This document shows, one piece after another, positions 6,848 through 15,438 of a DNA stretch of 64,000 nt (positions within the stretch are counted from its first letter, which is position 1; every line of letters begins with the position of its first letter). Source of the DNA: Bryobacterales bacterium (GTDB lineage: Bacteria > Acidobacteriota > Terriglobia > Bryobacterales > UBA6623); NCBI GenBank assembly GCA_026713545.1, contig JAPOOG010000006.1, forward strand, positions 23,266 to 87,265, read 5' to 3'. The notes beneath the pieces are model-generated. The model was not told the DNA's origin, ran no database searches, and saw nothing but the letters and a program-made list of their open reading frames with translations. The translations under genes were made by a program, and so were the position numbers.

Positions 6848-8824
6848 ATGTCGGACCGGCGTGGTTTATTCATCCTGTTGATGCTTGGAGTCCTTGTTTG
6901 CTGTGTCTCGTCGGCGCAGGAGAAGACCAGGAAACGGCAGCTTCCGGACCCCGTCCGCTGGACACTGAGCTGGGACCCGGCAACCGCCGTTCCGGGGAGC
7001 AAGGTCGTCGGCAAGCTGACGGCGACGATTGAATCCGGCTGGCGTCTCTACGCTCCCACAACCCCGGCTGGCGGCCCGACTCCCACCAGGCTCGAGTTGA
7101 CGGACTCCCCTCTTGTCGATGCGGCGACGGTCTATCAACCTCAGCCGGAAGTGAAGTACGACCCCAACTTCGACATGGATAGCGAGATCTACCACGATCA
7201 GGTCGTCTTCCTGATCGAGGTGCAACTCAGCGAAAGTTCCCCGCTTGGTGAAGCTGTGCTCGAAGCCTCCGCGTTCTACTCGGTGTGCGACGACCGCGTT
7301 TGCCTGCGGCCCGTGACCAGAAAGGTAGCCGCCCCGCTGATGATCGCTCGTCAGGCTAGTGGCACGCCCGCTATCATCGCGGCGGATTACTCGGAAGCCA
7401 AACCGGCTCCGCAACAGTCCGGCAGCCGCGCTGCTGCCCCGCAGGGTGGCTCGGCAGATACGCCCCGACGGACAGCCGGATCGCAGGGCTTGGTTGAATT
7501 CGGCGCTGTTGCTTTTGGCTTCGGCCTGCTTGCCGTCTTCACGCCTTGCGTCTTCCCGATGATCCCCATCACGATGTCATATTTCGTGAGCAGGGATACG
7601 GGCTCGCGCAGAGACTCCGTTTTTCAGGCGATCGTGTTCTGCGCCGGCGTTGTCGTGTTGTTCACGGGTCTTGGCGCTCTTGTCTCGGTCGTGCTGGGGC
7701 CTTTCGGTACGGTGCAGCTCGGTTCGAGCGTGTGGGTGAATCTTTTTATTGCTCTGGTGTTCGCCGGATTTGCGGTCAGCCTTTTCGGCGCTTTTGAAAT
7801 CACCGTGCCGAGCGGCGCTCTGACCTCGCTCAACAAGATGTCGGCTCGGGGAGACGTATTGGGAACGCTGATAATGGGTCTCGTTTTTGCTCTGGCGTCG
7901 TTTGCCTGTACGGGACCGTTCGTAGGGACCCTGCTCGCCGGATCGCTTCAGGGCGGCTTGGCATGGCCCGTCTTCGGCATGGCCTTGTTCTCGTCGGGAA
8001 TGGCCCTGCCGTTCTTCTTCCTGGCGCTGTTTCCCTCGTATCTGTCAAGGCTTCCCAAGAGCGGCTCCTGGCTGGGCCGCGTGAAGAAAACAATGGCCTT
8101 CTTGATTCTGGCGGCGGCCTTCAAGTACCTCAGCAACGTCGACATGATGTATCAGCTCGAGATCCTCACCAGGGAGCGGTTCCTTTCGATTTGGATCGTC
8201 TTGCTCGCGCTGGCCGCGTTCTACCTGCTCGGGTTCTACCGCTTCCCGGATGAAGGGGATGAAGCCCCCGCACCTGTCGGACTGAGGCGTCTCGCTGTGG
8301 GAGGCGTCTTTCTGGTTCTCTCTCTCAGCCTCGTCCCCGGCATGTTCAACGGCCGGCTGGGCGAGCTGGAGGCCTACGTCCCGCCCACCGATTATTCCGG
8401 ATTCCCATCCGTTGCCGGCGGACCCGACTCGCAACAGAACGTCTGGCTCAAGGACGATTACGATGGAGCCCTGGCAAAAGCCCGGCAAACCGGCAGCCCG
8501 CTTCTGATTACCTTCACCGGCTATTCCTGCTCAAATTGCAAGTGGATGAAGTACAACATGTTCCCCGAACCTGAAATCGCGGATCTGACGAAGAACATGA
8601 TTCTCCTGGAACTCTATACCGACGGGCGTGATGAAGCGTCTCGGACGAATCAGGAGTTGCAGCTTGTACGTTTCGGGAGTGTGGCTATTCCCTACTACGC
8701 CTTGCTTCGACCGGACGAGAGCATCGTCGCGGAATTTGCCGGCCGCACCCGTGATGTGGATGAGTTCCGGCGTTTCCTTTCGGCGGCCGCGCCTCAGGTA
8801 GCGGAGGCTCCACCGGGCATCTAG
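6848..8824 (+). CDS. dsbD: Thiol:disulfide interchange protein DsbD
   Basis: The 658-residue protein has a signal peptide, a periplasmic N-domain with the cysteine pair Cys147/Cys152 (SVCDDRVC), a membrane domain of about eight helices with Cys234 (TPCVFP) and Cys354 (FACTGP), and a C-terminal thioredoxin domain with CSNC at 561-564. This is the full DsbD layout, which passes electrons from cytoplasmic thioredoxin to the periplasm. I preferred the ATG at 6848 to a GTG at 6812 because GGGAGA lies 6 bases upstream and the signal peptide begins properly there. It may serve cytochrome c maturation, for example of the haem lipoprotein at 41148. Confidence 0.93.
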   Translation: MSDRRGLFILLMLGVLVCCVSSAQEKTRKRQLPDPVRWTLSWDPATAVPGSKVVGKLTATIESGWRLYAPTTPAGGPTPTRLELTDSPLVDAATVYQPQPEVKYDPNFDMDSEIYHDQVVFLIEVQLSESSPLGEAVLEASAFYSVCDDRVCLRPVTRKVAAPLMIARQASGTPAIIAADYSEAKPAPQQSGSRAAAPQGGSADTPRRTAGSQGLVEFGAVAFGFGLLAVFTPCVFPMIPITMSYFVSRDTGSRRDSVFQAIVFCAGVVVLFTGLGALVSVVLGPFGTVQLGSSVWVNLFIALVFAGFAVSLFGAFEITVPSGALTSLNKMSARGDVLGTLIMGLVFALASFACTGPFVGTLLAGSLQGGLAWPVFGMALFSSGMALPFFFLALFPSYLSRLPKSGSWLGRVKKTMAFLILAAAFKYLSNVDMMYQLEILTRERFLSIWIVLLALAAFYLLGFYRFPDEGDEAPAPVGLRRLAVGGVFLVLSLSLVPGMFNGRLGELEAYVPPTDYSGFPSVAGGPDSQQNVWLKDDYDGALAKARQTGSPLLITFTGYSCSNCKWMKYNMFPEPEIADLTKNMILLELYTDGRDEASRTNQELQLVRFGSVAIPYYALLRPDESIVAEFAGRTRDVDEFRRFLSAAAPQVAEAPPGI

Positions 8825-8825
8825 C

Positions 8826-8946
8826 CTGCATGTCACACCACGCGGCGAGGTGAAGTGCGTGAGAGGGCCGTCAGACATTTCTCTTGGAGCGAACCAGGCC
8901 CCCCACCAAGGTGTTCACGAGACACAAGACACGAAACACGAATCAA
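8826..8946 (+). repeat. Dispersed mosaic intergenic repeat, copy 2
   Basis: Directly after the dsbD stop codon, GCCTGCATGTC-CACCACG-GGCGAGG and GAAGTGCGTGAGAGGG match 26090-26130. GTCAGACATTTCTCTTGGAG and AGGCCCCCCACCAA match copy 1b (3231-3275). The heptamer run (cacgaga, cacaaga, cacgaaa, cacgaat) is at 8916-8943. Confidence 0.75.
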
Positions 8947-9078
8947 TGCAGGCTGGATCCGCCGCTCTTGTCATAAGTTCTTCCGGTGAACGGGGTGACC
9001 GGCCGCACACCGGGGTCGGGCGGACGCGTGTGAGTTTCATCACATCCGCGTTCTTCAAGTTACGGAGTTGCGACCTTA

Positions 9079-9095
9079 TTGGCACACCAATTGCC
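9079..9095 (+). promoter_or_regulatory. Candidate sigma-54 promoter (-24/-12)
   Basis: TTGGCACACCAATTGCC has GG and GC elements separated by exactly 10 bases, as in TGGCAC-N5-TTGC sigma-54 promoters. The predicted transcription start would fall only a few bases before the ATG at 9111, giving a very short leader. No activator gene lies nearby. Confidence 0.4.
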
Positions 9096-9110
9096 CAATA
9101 GCTACTGTAG

Positions 9111-9581
9111 ATGCGTGCAGTGGCCAATGTTGAGGGTCGATTCAGTCGTATTAAACGCTGGATCCAGGAGCACTTGGGCAAGGTGCTGCGCGAGAACGCA
9201 AGCCCCCTTCGGACGTCGGCGGGCTTGGCGTTGGGTGCGTTCGTGGGCATCGTCCCCAGTTTCTTCGTGGGTTCTCCGTTGGCGTTTCTTTTGGCGGGCC
9301 GCCTGGGCTTGAATCGGGCGGCGGCCGTTGTGGGAACCTTGTTTACGAACCCGGTTACGACCCCGTTCTTCTATTCGATCAGCACGCGCCTTGGTCTGGA
9401 AATCCTCGGTTACAACGATCAGGTCACCGCCGGCGAGGCGCTTTCGTCGATGATCCGTCATTACGGTGCGGCGTTCCTGATTGGCAACGCCGCCTTCGCG
9501 TGCGCATTCGCTATCACTTGCGGTCTGCTCTCCTACGCCTTCCTTTTCTTTCGCAATGTGCCCCATTCCGCCGATCGCTAA
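9111..9581 (+). CDS. DUF2062 membrane protein
   Basis: A 156-residue protein matching DUF2062. Its markers are SPLRTSAGLALGAFVGIVPS near the N-terminus, LAGRLGLNRAAAVVGTLFTN followed by PVTTPFFYSISTRLG, and a final hydrophobic helix ending YAFLFF. Three hydrophobic segments suggest an inner-membrane location. The biochemical role of the family is unknown. The start ATG at 9111 has no clear ribosome binding site and lies close behind a sigma-54-like element; a GTG at 9120 is the alternative. Confidence 0.82.
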   Translation: MRAVANVEGRFSRIKRWIQEHLGKVLRENASPLRTSAGLALGAFVGIVPSFFVGSPLAFLLAGRLGLNRAAAVVGTLFTNPVTTPFFYSISTRLGLEILGYNDQVTAGEALSSMIRHYGAAFLIGNAAFACAFAITCGLLSYAFLFFRNVPHSADR

Positions 9582-9911
9582 AGCGGTTGCCGGCGAGCCA
9601 AGGGGAGAAGTTCTTACACGCCCAAGTAGGATCTACTGAAGATCGTTTCTTTGTGCGAGCGTCCCGGATGCTCATTTCACGGTCAGCAAGGCGTTCCGGA
9701 CCTCATGTGTCTTTCTGTCGGACCGTTGGCCCCACGGTTGCGTAACACGGATTCAGGAAAAGATTGCGGATGCAACAGCAACGGATGGTTCACGCTATTC
9801 CTTTCCGTGGCGGCGTGGCCGGTGCTGGCGTTCAGCGGCATGGAAGCAGGCAAGCCGATCCGTGTTTGCACAACGAGCAGGTCGTCGACAGCGGCTTGGT
9901 CAAACGGCAGG
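9582..9911. other. 330-base convergent intergenic region
   Basis: It lies between the ends of the DUF2062 gene (plus) and a Gfo/Idh/MocA gene (minus). I see no gene, repeat module or strong terminator here; the plus-strand frame that crosses it continues antisense into the oxidoreductase. Confidence 0.6.
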
Positions 9912-11240
9912 CTAGCGACGGGGCGGCTCTTTGTAGTTCTTCCCGCTGCCCTCGTAGCCGGGCCGGTCGGGGGCTTCGTCAAGAACCAACTCGCGCTGGA
10001 CATCGAACGCCATTACTTTGTTCTGCCGATACGACTTGACGCCCAGATCGATCGCCGTCATCACCTTGTAGCCCATGTCGGCATCGAACACCGGGTCTTT
10101 GCGGGACCGAACGCAGTCGAGGAAATTGCTGGTGTGATCGTCGTCCATATCCCGACGCTCGACGGGGATGAGCACCTCGGGCGCTCCCGTCGCGGCCTCG
10201 AACTTCTTGCGGAACTGATGCTCCGGAAACACCGCGAGGCCCCCTGGTACAAACTGGATCGTCCCTTCGTGACCGTAGATGACGGGCGGCATCCACTGGT
10301 TGGCCGACGCCGAGGCCATCGATGCTGACAGCAGTGCGTAGTGGTCTTCGTATTCGATGTTGGTGGAATAGGTGTCAGGGACTTCACGGTCTTTGTGAAC
10401 ATAGATGCCGCCATTTGCGCTCACCCGCGTCGGGAAGCCCATTCCGATCGCGAATTCGAGTGGGGCCAACCGGTGATAGAAGAGATCGGTTGCAATACCG
10501 CCCGAGTAGTCCCAATACTTCCTCCAACGGAAATATCGGTCAGCGTTGAACTCACGTGCGGGCGCCGGCCCCTGGAAGCGTTTCCAGTCGATGTTCTCCG
10601 GCGTGCCTTCGTCGTCGATGCGATAGTTCCACTCTCCGTATAAGGAATTGCGCGAGTAGGTGTTTTGCGTCCACAACGGCTGTCCGATCCAGCCCTTCTC
10701 GATGACCTCGCGGGCACGGTGATACCGCTGCTCCGAGAGATGCTGGCTGCCAACCTGCAAGACTCGCTTGTGCAGCCGGACGCGCTCGGCGACCTCCCGC
10801 GCTTCGTGGAGCGTATAGGTCATCGGTTTTTCGAGGTAGACGTCCTTGCCTGAATCGAGCGCATCGAAAGTCATCGGCGCATGCCAGTGGTCGGGCGACG
10901 AGATGTAGACGGCGTCGACATCCTCGCGGATCAGCATGTCGCGATATTCGTGGTGCACGTCTTTGGGGGCCAGCTTCGCCATCAGGCGGGCGCGTTCTTT
11001 CCGCTTCGAGTAGATGTCGCAGACCGCGACGATCTGAACGTCGGCCTGCTCCTGGCTGCGTGCATGAATCCGGCGGAGATGCCCGCGTCCGCGCCCCCCC
11101 ACGCCGATGAACCCGATGTTGATGCGGTCATTCGCGCCAATCACTCGGTTGGCCGAAGCCGCCGTAGCGGGCCGAGGGATGGCAAGACCCGCCGCGGCTG
11201 TGCCTAGAAAGCGGCGGCGTGAGGGTTTCAGTTCTGGCAT
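9912..11240 (-). CDS. Gfo/Idh/MocA family oxidoreductase, Tat-type signal
   Basis: The 442-residue protein has a twin-arginine-like signal (SRRRFLGTAAAGLAIPRPATA), the Rossmann motif FIGVGGRGRGH and the YLEKPMTYT active-site motif with its lysine. Further on it has SSPDHWHAPM and a WDYSGGIATDLFYHRLAPLEFA region. These mark a putative exported NAD(P)-dependent sugar dehydrogenase, a paralogue of the protein at 3852 with different specificity residues. GAGGAG lies 8 bases before the ATG. Both neighbours are on the opposite strand or separate, so it is probably a single-gene transcript. The substrate is unknown. Confidence 0.9.
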   Translation of the reverse strand: MPELKPSRRRFLGTAAAGLAIPRPATAASANRVIGANDRINIGFIGVGGRGRGHLRRIHARSQEQADVQIVAVCDIYSKRKERARLMAKLAPKDVHHEYRDMLIREDVDAVYISSPDHWHAPMTFDALDSGKDVYLEKPMTYTLHEAREVAERVRLHKRVLQVGSQHLSEQRYHRAREVIEKGWIGQPLWTQNTYSRNSLYGEWNYRIDDEGTPENIDWKRFQGPAPAREFNADRYFRWRKYWDYSGGIATDLFYHRLAPLEFAIGMGFPTRVSANGGIYVHKDREVPDTYSTNIEYEDHYALLSASMASASANQWMPPVIYGHEGTIQFVPGGLAVFPEHQFRKKFEAATGAPEVLIPVERRDMDDDHTSNFLDCVRSRKDPVFDADMGYKVMTAIDLGVKSYRQNKVMAFDVQRELVLDEAPDRPGYEGSGKNYKEPPRR

Positions 11241-11514
11241 GGGTTACTCTCCTCGTCTGAAAAAACTAGGTCCATCGTTCACATTATGGCGTAAGGCTAG
11301 GTTGCAGCGATTTGCTTGGATGGACGAACGGATCTCCTGGGCCGTTTGTCCCGCTGTTACTACTGCGCGGATCGGGCTGGCGGATCGGCTATGGTAGACA
11401 GAAATCACACGCGGCGGTCTGCTTGAATAGTTCCTCTTTCAGTGGAGATGTCGCCGGTCTTGCAATGGGCAGTGCTTGAATCCATTCGAGTAAACGGGAT
11501 CGAGCCGGGCCGAT

Positions 11515-12564
11515 TCAGACGGGCGGAAAGATGAACGCGTGCGTACCCGCAACGAGAGTGTGAGTTACCGCCGCCGCGACGACGCTTCGATCGGCGTTGT
11601 ACGCCCTGCCGTAGAACCACCCGGCGAAAGCCGCCGCGAGGGCATAGCGCCAGTTGGGAAACCCGCGTGACGAGATGTGGGCCATTCCGAATAACACGCT
11701 CGCCGTGAACTGCCCCCATCGAGGCCCTACCCAAGTTGCCGAGAGCAGATTCTGAAGGATTCCCCGAAAATACAGCTCCTCGGCTAGGGAGACAACCGCG
11801 TACAACCCCACAATTCGGGCAAGTACGGCAAGTGGATCACTCCAGGAATCGGACTCGTACGGCGCCCATTGAGCAAATCCGATTCCAAGCGTCAGCGGAA
11901 TGCCGATCGGAAGAAACAACAGGTAGTTCTTTACTCCCACCTCGAAATCTCTCGCCGATATCCGGAGCTGGAAGTTCGCGCCCTCAAGGCGGCGTAGGGA
12001 GAGATAGATGATCGCCCCGAGTGGAATCAGCATCACCTTGCCGAGTGCATACACGTCCTCCGGGACGTTCCCCCCCGGCGACCGGTAGATTTTCTGGAAC
12101 ATGTCACTTGCCCCGCCAACCATCGGATACGCGAGCAGCAGAAGAACGACAACGTCCTGCCATTGAAAGCGATGTCCCTTCGGTGGAAACCAGACAAACA
12201 GGTAGACTGCCGCAATGCAGAAAGCGAGCAGCTTCACCAATGACTCCACCGAAAAGACGCCGGTCGGGAGAGAGTAGACCAAGTAGGGAACGACCGACAC
12301 GGCGACAAGACAGCCGGCCAGCTCCTTCGTAGACAAGAGGGTTTCCAAACGGGCGCGCGCCTCGGGGAAGACCGCGACCAAGTACACCGAGAACTGAAGA
12401 AGAAATGCCGTCACGATCGGAACGGCAATGCCGGCGGACACCTCCAGGCGATCGGCGCCGACCGAGCCACCAATGACAAGCCCTACGTTCAGCAGGAAGA
12501 AAGTTATCCAGAACGCTCGGAGAGACTTGGTCTCGAGTGGTTGCGGGGTTTCGGGCAAGCACAC
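11515..12564 (-). CDS. CPBP family intramembrane glutamic endopeptidase
   Basis: The 349-residue protein has about eight hydrophobic helices. The C-terminal half carries the CPBP (Abi/Rce1-like) motifs: EELYFRGILQNL (EExxxR), FGMAHIS (FxxxH) and THTLVAGTHAFIF. These residues form the glutamate-dependent intramembrane protease site. Family members process prenylated or small peptides, or have immunity roles in bacteria; the substrate here is unknown. The start is a GTG at 12564 without a strong ribosome binding site. It is divergent from egtB with 167 bases between them. Confidence 0.85.
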   Translation of the reverse strand: MCLPETPQPLETKSLRAFWITFFLLNVGLVIGGSVGADRLEVSAGIAVPIVTAFLLQFSVYLVAVFPEARARLETLLSTKELAGCLVAVSVVPYLVYSLPTGVFSVESLVKLLAFCIAAVYLFVWFPPKGHRFQWQDVVVLLLLAYPMVGGASDMFQKIYRSPGGNVPEDVYALGKVMLIPLGAIIYLSLRRLEGANFQLRISARDFEVGVKNYLLFLPIGIPLTLGIGFAQWAPYESDSWSDPLAVLARIVGLYAVVSLAEELYFRGILQNLLSATWVGPRWGQFTASVLFGMAHISSRGFPNWRYALAAAFAGWFYGRAYNADRSVVAAAVTHTLVAGTHAFIFPPV

Positions 12565-12731
12565 ATCTTAGCGAAGCAGGTTCAAACGGCCTGTTCAAGC
12601 CGCTTTGATCGTCCTCCCCGAGGCGCGTGTCCATCGCATGCGAATACAGTAAACGTCCTGCTGGTTTGCTCCGCACATTAGCTGTTCGAACTGTCCGTTA
12701 AGATAGTGGGCTCACCTGACTCGGCTGCTCC

Positions 12732-14021
12732 ATGACTCCTCCTGTAGTCGAAACCGAGGTTCATCCCGAATTTTTCTCGCCGGCGTCTCGGCGAGACTTC
12801 CTCGATGTTTTCCGCAATGTAAGGAGAAACTCGAACGCCATCTGCTCGCCGCTGAAAACTGAAGACTACGTGATCCAGACAATGGATGACGTCAGTCCAC
12901 CCAAGTGGCATCTGGCTCATACGACCTGGTTTTTCGAGACGTTTCTTCTGGAACCCCATTTAACCGGCTACGAGAGTTTCCATCCGCAGTACGGCTTTCT
13001 CTTTAATTCTTACTACGAAGCCGTCGGGGAACGGCATCCGCGGCCCCGGCGCGGTTTACTGTCACGTCCCACGGTGAGAGAGGTCTACGACTACCGGACG
13101 CATGTCGACCACCACATGGGACAGCTCATCGAGCAGGCCGACGATGCGCTTTGGCATCGAATCGGCCCCTTGGTTGACCTCGGCATCAATCACGAAGAGC
13201 AGCACCAGGAGCTTCTGATTACCGACATCAAGCACATCCTCGCGCAGAACCCTTTGCTCCCGGCGTACTCGCCCGGCGTACCCCTCCTTCATTCCCGAGA
13301 GCCGCAGCGCGATTGGATTACATCCGCGGGCGGGATCACCGGGATCGGGTTCGGGGGCTCAGGTTTCCACTTCGACAACGAAGGCCCTCGTCACCTCGTC
13401 TACATTCAACCTCACCGCCTCGCCTCGCATTTGGTCACCAATGGGGAGTACCTCGAGTTCATGAAGGCCGGAGGTTACCGGGACGCAAGGTACTGGCTCT
13501 CCGAAGGCTGGGCCGCCGTCCAGGAGCGTGGCTGGTGCGCCCCGCTGTATTGGCAGAAGGCAGACAATCGATGGTCTGTGATGACGCTCTCGGGGATGCG
13601 CGAGGTCCGCGAGGATGAACCGGTCTGCCACGTCAGCTATTTCGAAGCCGACGCCTTCGCACGCTGGCGCGGCAAGCGTCTCCCGACCGAGGCGGAATGG
13701 GAATGCGCGGCATCCTCGGAAGCTTTGGACGGAAACTTCCATGAGTCGGGCCGCTTGCACCCTGCGCCGCCGGAAGAGGAGTCCCGGCAGTTCTACGGCG
13801 ACGTCTGGGAATGGACGCGGAGCCCCTATGCGGCGTACCCGGGATTTCAGCCCGCCGAGGGAGCGGTCGGCGAATACAACGGCAAGTTCATGTGCAACCA
13901 ATACGTGCTGCGAGGCGGCTCATGCGCCACGTCGCGGCGTCATGTTCGGCCCACGTATCGCAACTTCTTTCCGGCCGATGCCCGCTGGCAGTTTTCCGGC
14001 ATCCGGCTCGCCTCCGACTGA
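12732..14021 (+). CDS. egtB: Ergothioneine biosynthesis sulfoxide synthase EgtB
   Basis: The 429-residue protein has an N-terminal DinB-like four-helix domain with the non-haem iron histidines in WHLAHTTWFFE (about 55-65) and NHEEQHQELLITD (about 155-167). A C-terminal FGE-sulfatase domain follows (EGPRHLVYIQPH ... CHVSYFEADAFARWRGKRLPTEAEWE ... YVLRGGSCATS ... RNFFPADARWQFSGIRLA). EgtB forms the C-S bond between trimethylhistidine and a thiol donor with oxygen. No egtA or egtC lies nearby; some acidobacterial EgtB enzymes use cysteine directly, which would fit. The egtD gene follows after 31 bases. Confidence 0.93.
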   Translation: MTPPVVETEVHPEFFSPASRRDFLDVFRNVRRNSNAICSPLKTEDYVIQTMDDVSPPKWHLAHTTWFFETFLLEPHLTGYESFHPQYGFLFNSYYEAVGERHPRPRRGLLSRPTVREVYDYRTHVDHHMGQLIEQADDALWHRIGPLVDLGINHEEQHQELLITDIKHILAQNPLLPAYSPGVPLLHSREPQRDWITSAGGITGIGFGGSGFHFDNEGPRHLVYIQPHRLASHLVTNGEYLEFMKAGGYRDARYWLSEGWAAVQERGWCAPLYWQKADNRWSVMTLSGMREVREDEPVCHVSYFEADAFARWRGKRLPTEAEWECAASSEALDGNFHESGRLHPAPPEEESRQFYGDVWEWTRSPYAAYPGFQPAEGAVGEYNGKFMCNQYVLRGGSCATSRRHVRPTYRNFFPADARWQFSGIRLASD

Positions 14022-14052
14022 CGCCCCGCCGCCCCGCACATCCCTGAAGCCC

Positions 14053-15024
14053 ATGGAACGCTTCGATGGCATCGAGTTCCACGATCACCACCCGGAGGCG
14101 AATGATTTCCTCGAAGTAGTGCTCCGAGGCCTCACCGACGAGCCGAAGTGGATCCCCCCCAAGTTTTTCTACGACAAGCGCGGCTCGGAGCTGTTTGAGC
14201 GGATTACCCGGCTGAGCGAGTACTATGCCACGCGAACGGAGATCGTGATTCTGAGGGACTGTGCCGGAGAGATCGCCGATCTCGTCGGTAGGGACTCGCT
14301 GCTTATCGAGTACGGCAGTGGCAGCAGCAATAAAGTGGGCATCCTGCTAGACGCCTTGCAGGGAGACGTGACCTATGTCGCAATCGATATTTCCAGACAA
14401 CATCTTGTCGAGTCCTGCGAACGACTGGCCGAGTCCTACCCCCGGCTCGAAGTCATCGCAGTGTGCGCCGACTACTCGACTCCGTTCCCCCTGCCTACGC
14501 CCAAGCGGGGAACGCCGCAAAATAAGATTGTCTTCTTCCCTGGCTCCACGATCGGCAACTTCAGCCCCGACCAGGCTGTCTCGTTCCTGGCCAACACGGC
14601 GCGCCAGATCGGGACCGGCGGTTCTCTGCTCATTGGCGTCGACCTCAAGAAGGATGAGAAACTGCTCCATGCCGCCTACAACGATTCCGAGCAAGTCACG
14701 GCGGCTTTCAATCTGAACCTGCTCGAGCGCATCAACCAGGAGCTCGACGCCGACTTCGATCTCTCGGCGTTCCGTCACCGCGCTTTCTACAACACCGAGC
14801 GCGGGCGAATCGAGATGCACGTCGTCAGTTTGAAACCCCAGGTCGTCTCTCTGAACGGCTCCTCGATTCGCTTCGTCGAGGGCGAGACGATTCACACCGA
14901 AAACTCCTATAAGTTCAGCATTGGCGAGTTCCAGCACCTCGCGAAGCAAAGCGGCTTTGAACCCGTCAAGGTCTGGACCGACCCGCAGGACCTCTTCAGT
15001 CTCCACTATCTGACGGCGCGCTGA
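14053..15024 (+). CDS. egtD: L-histidine N(alpha)-methyltransferase EgtD
   Basis: The 323-residue protein matches EgtD. It has PKWIPPKFFYDKRGSELFER followed by ITRLSEYYATRTE at the start, the SAM-binding IEYGSGSSNK, VAIDISRQHL, VFFPGSTIGNF, GVDLKKD and an FSIGEFQHLA terminal segment. EgtD trimethylates histidine to hercynine, the substrate of EgtB, so the pair covers two core steps of ergothioneine synthesis. The long open frame beginning at 13615 is only an overlap with egtB; the ATG at 14053 matches the family N-terminus. No egtE-like PLP lyase is in the window. Confidence 0.93.
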   Translation: MERFDGIEFHDHHPEANDFLEVVLRGLTDEPKWIPPKFFYDKRGSELFERITRLSEYYATRTEIVILRDCAGEIADLVGRDSLLIEYGSGSSNKVGILLDALQGDVTYVAIDISRQHLVESCERLAESYPRLEVIAVCADYSTPFPLPTPKRGTPQNKIVFFPGSTIGNFSPDQAVSFLANTARQIGTGGSLLIGVDLKKDEKLLHAAYNDSEQVTAAFNLNLLERINQELDADFDLSAFRHRAFYNTERGRIEMHVVSLKPQVVSLNGSSIRFVEGETIHTENSYKFSIGEFQHLAKQSGFEPVKVWTDPQDLFSLHYLTAR

Positions 15025-15438
15025 AAAGGCGCCGCGATCCGGACCCCCCCGCTGGATCGGAGTTCTGATGCCCCGAGTGTAATCTCGCCCAGACGTCAAA
15101 GTATCTGAGGCTAGCGAGAGGCGAGGCGTCTCCCGGTCCGCTTGTCGAAGTCGTTTTCCTGACCGTAGCGCAGGCAGTTGCAATCGACTGCCTGCTTCTC
15201 TCGCCACTTCGCGTCTTTTGGCTAAGCCGGATTGGTATCCACCCTTTCGCAGCTCCCTACCCCTCGGCCTGTTCTTGGAGAAACTCGGGCTGGACGTACC
15301 CCGAGGACGGCTAAAGATACCTCTAAGCTTCGTCTGGGCGCACTGCTTCAATCGCAGTGCGGGCCAAGCGGAGCCTCTCCTCACCGAACGATCGGGCGCA
15401 TGTTCGGAGAGGAACGAGAGGCAGGTCTCGAATGTGGA
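15025..15438. other. 414-base convergent intergenic region
   Basis: It lies between the ends of egtD (plus) and ftsH (minus). It holds one clear stem-loop (15170-15195). I see no gene or shared repeat module. Confidence 0.55.
15170..15195. terminator. 9-bp stem-loop between egtD and ftsH
   Basis: gcaggcagt (15170-15178) pairs perfectly with actgcctgc (15187-15195) around an 8-base loop. On the plus strand it is followed by ttctctc. It may end transcription from egtD and possibly from ftsH in the other direction. Confidence 0.45.

Noticed and set aside
9651..10328. Long plus-strand frame
   Set aside because: It lies antisense to the Gfo/Idh/MocA gene at 9912-11240 and has no family resemblance.
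13615..14052. Apparent upstream extension of egtD
   Set aside because: It is an overlap frame within egtB; egtD homologues begin at the ATG at 14053.
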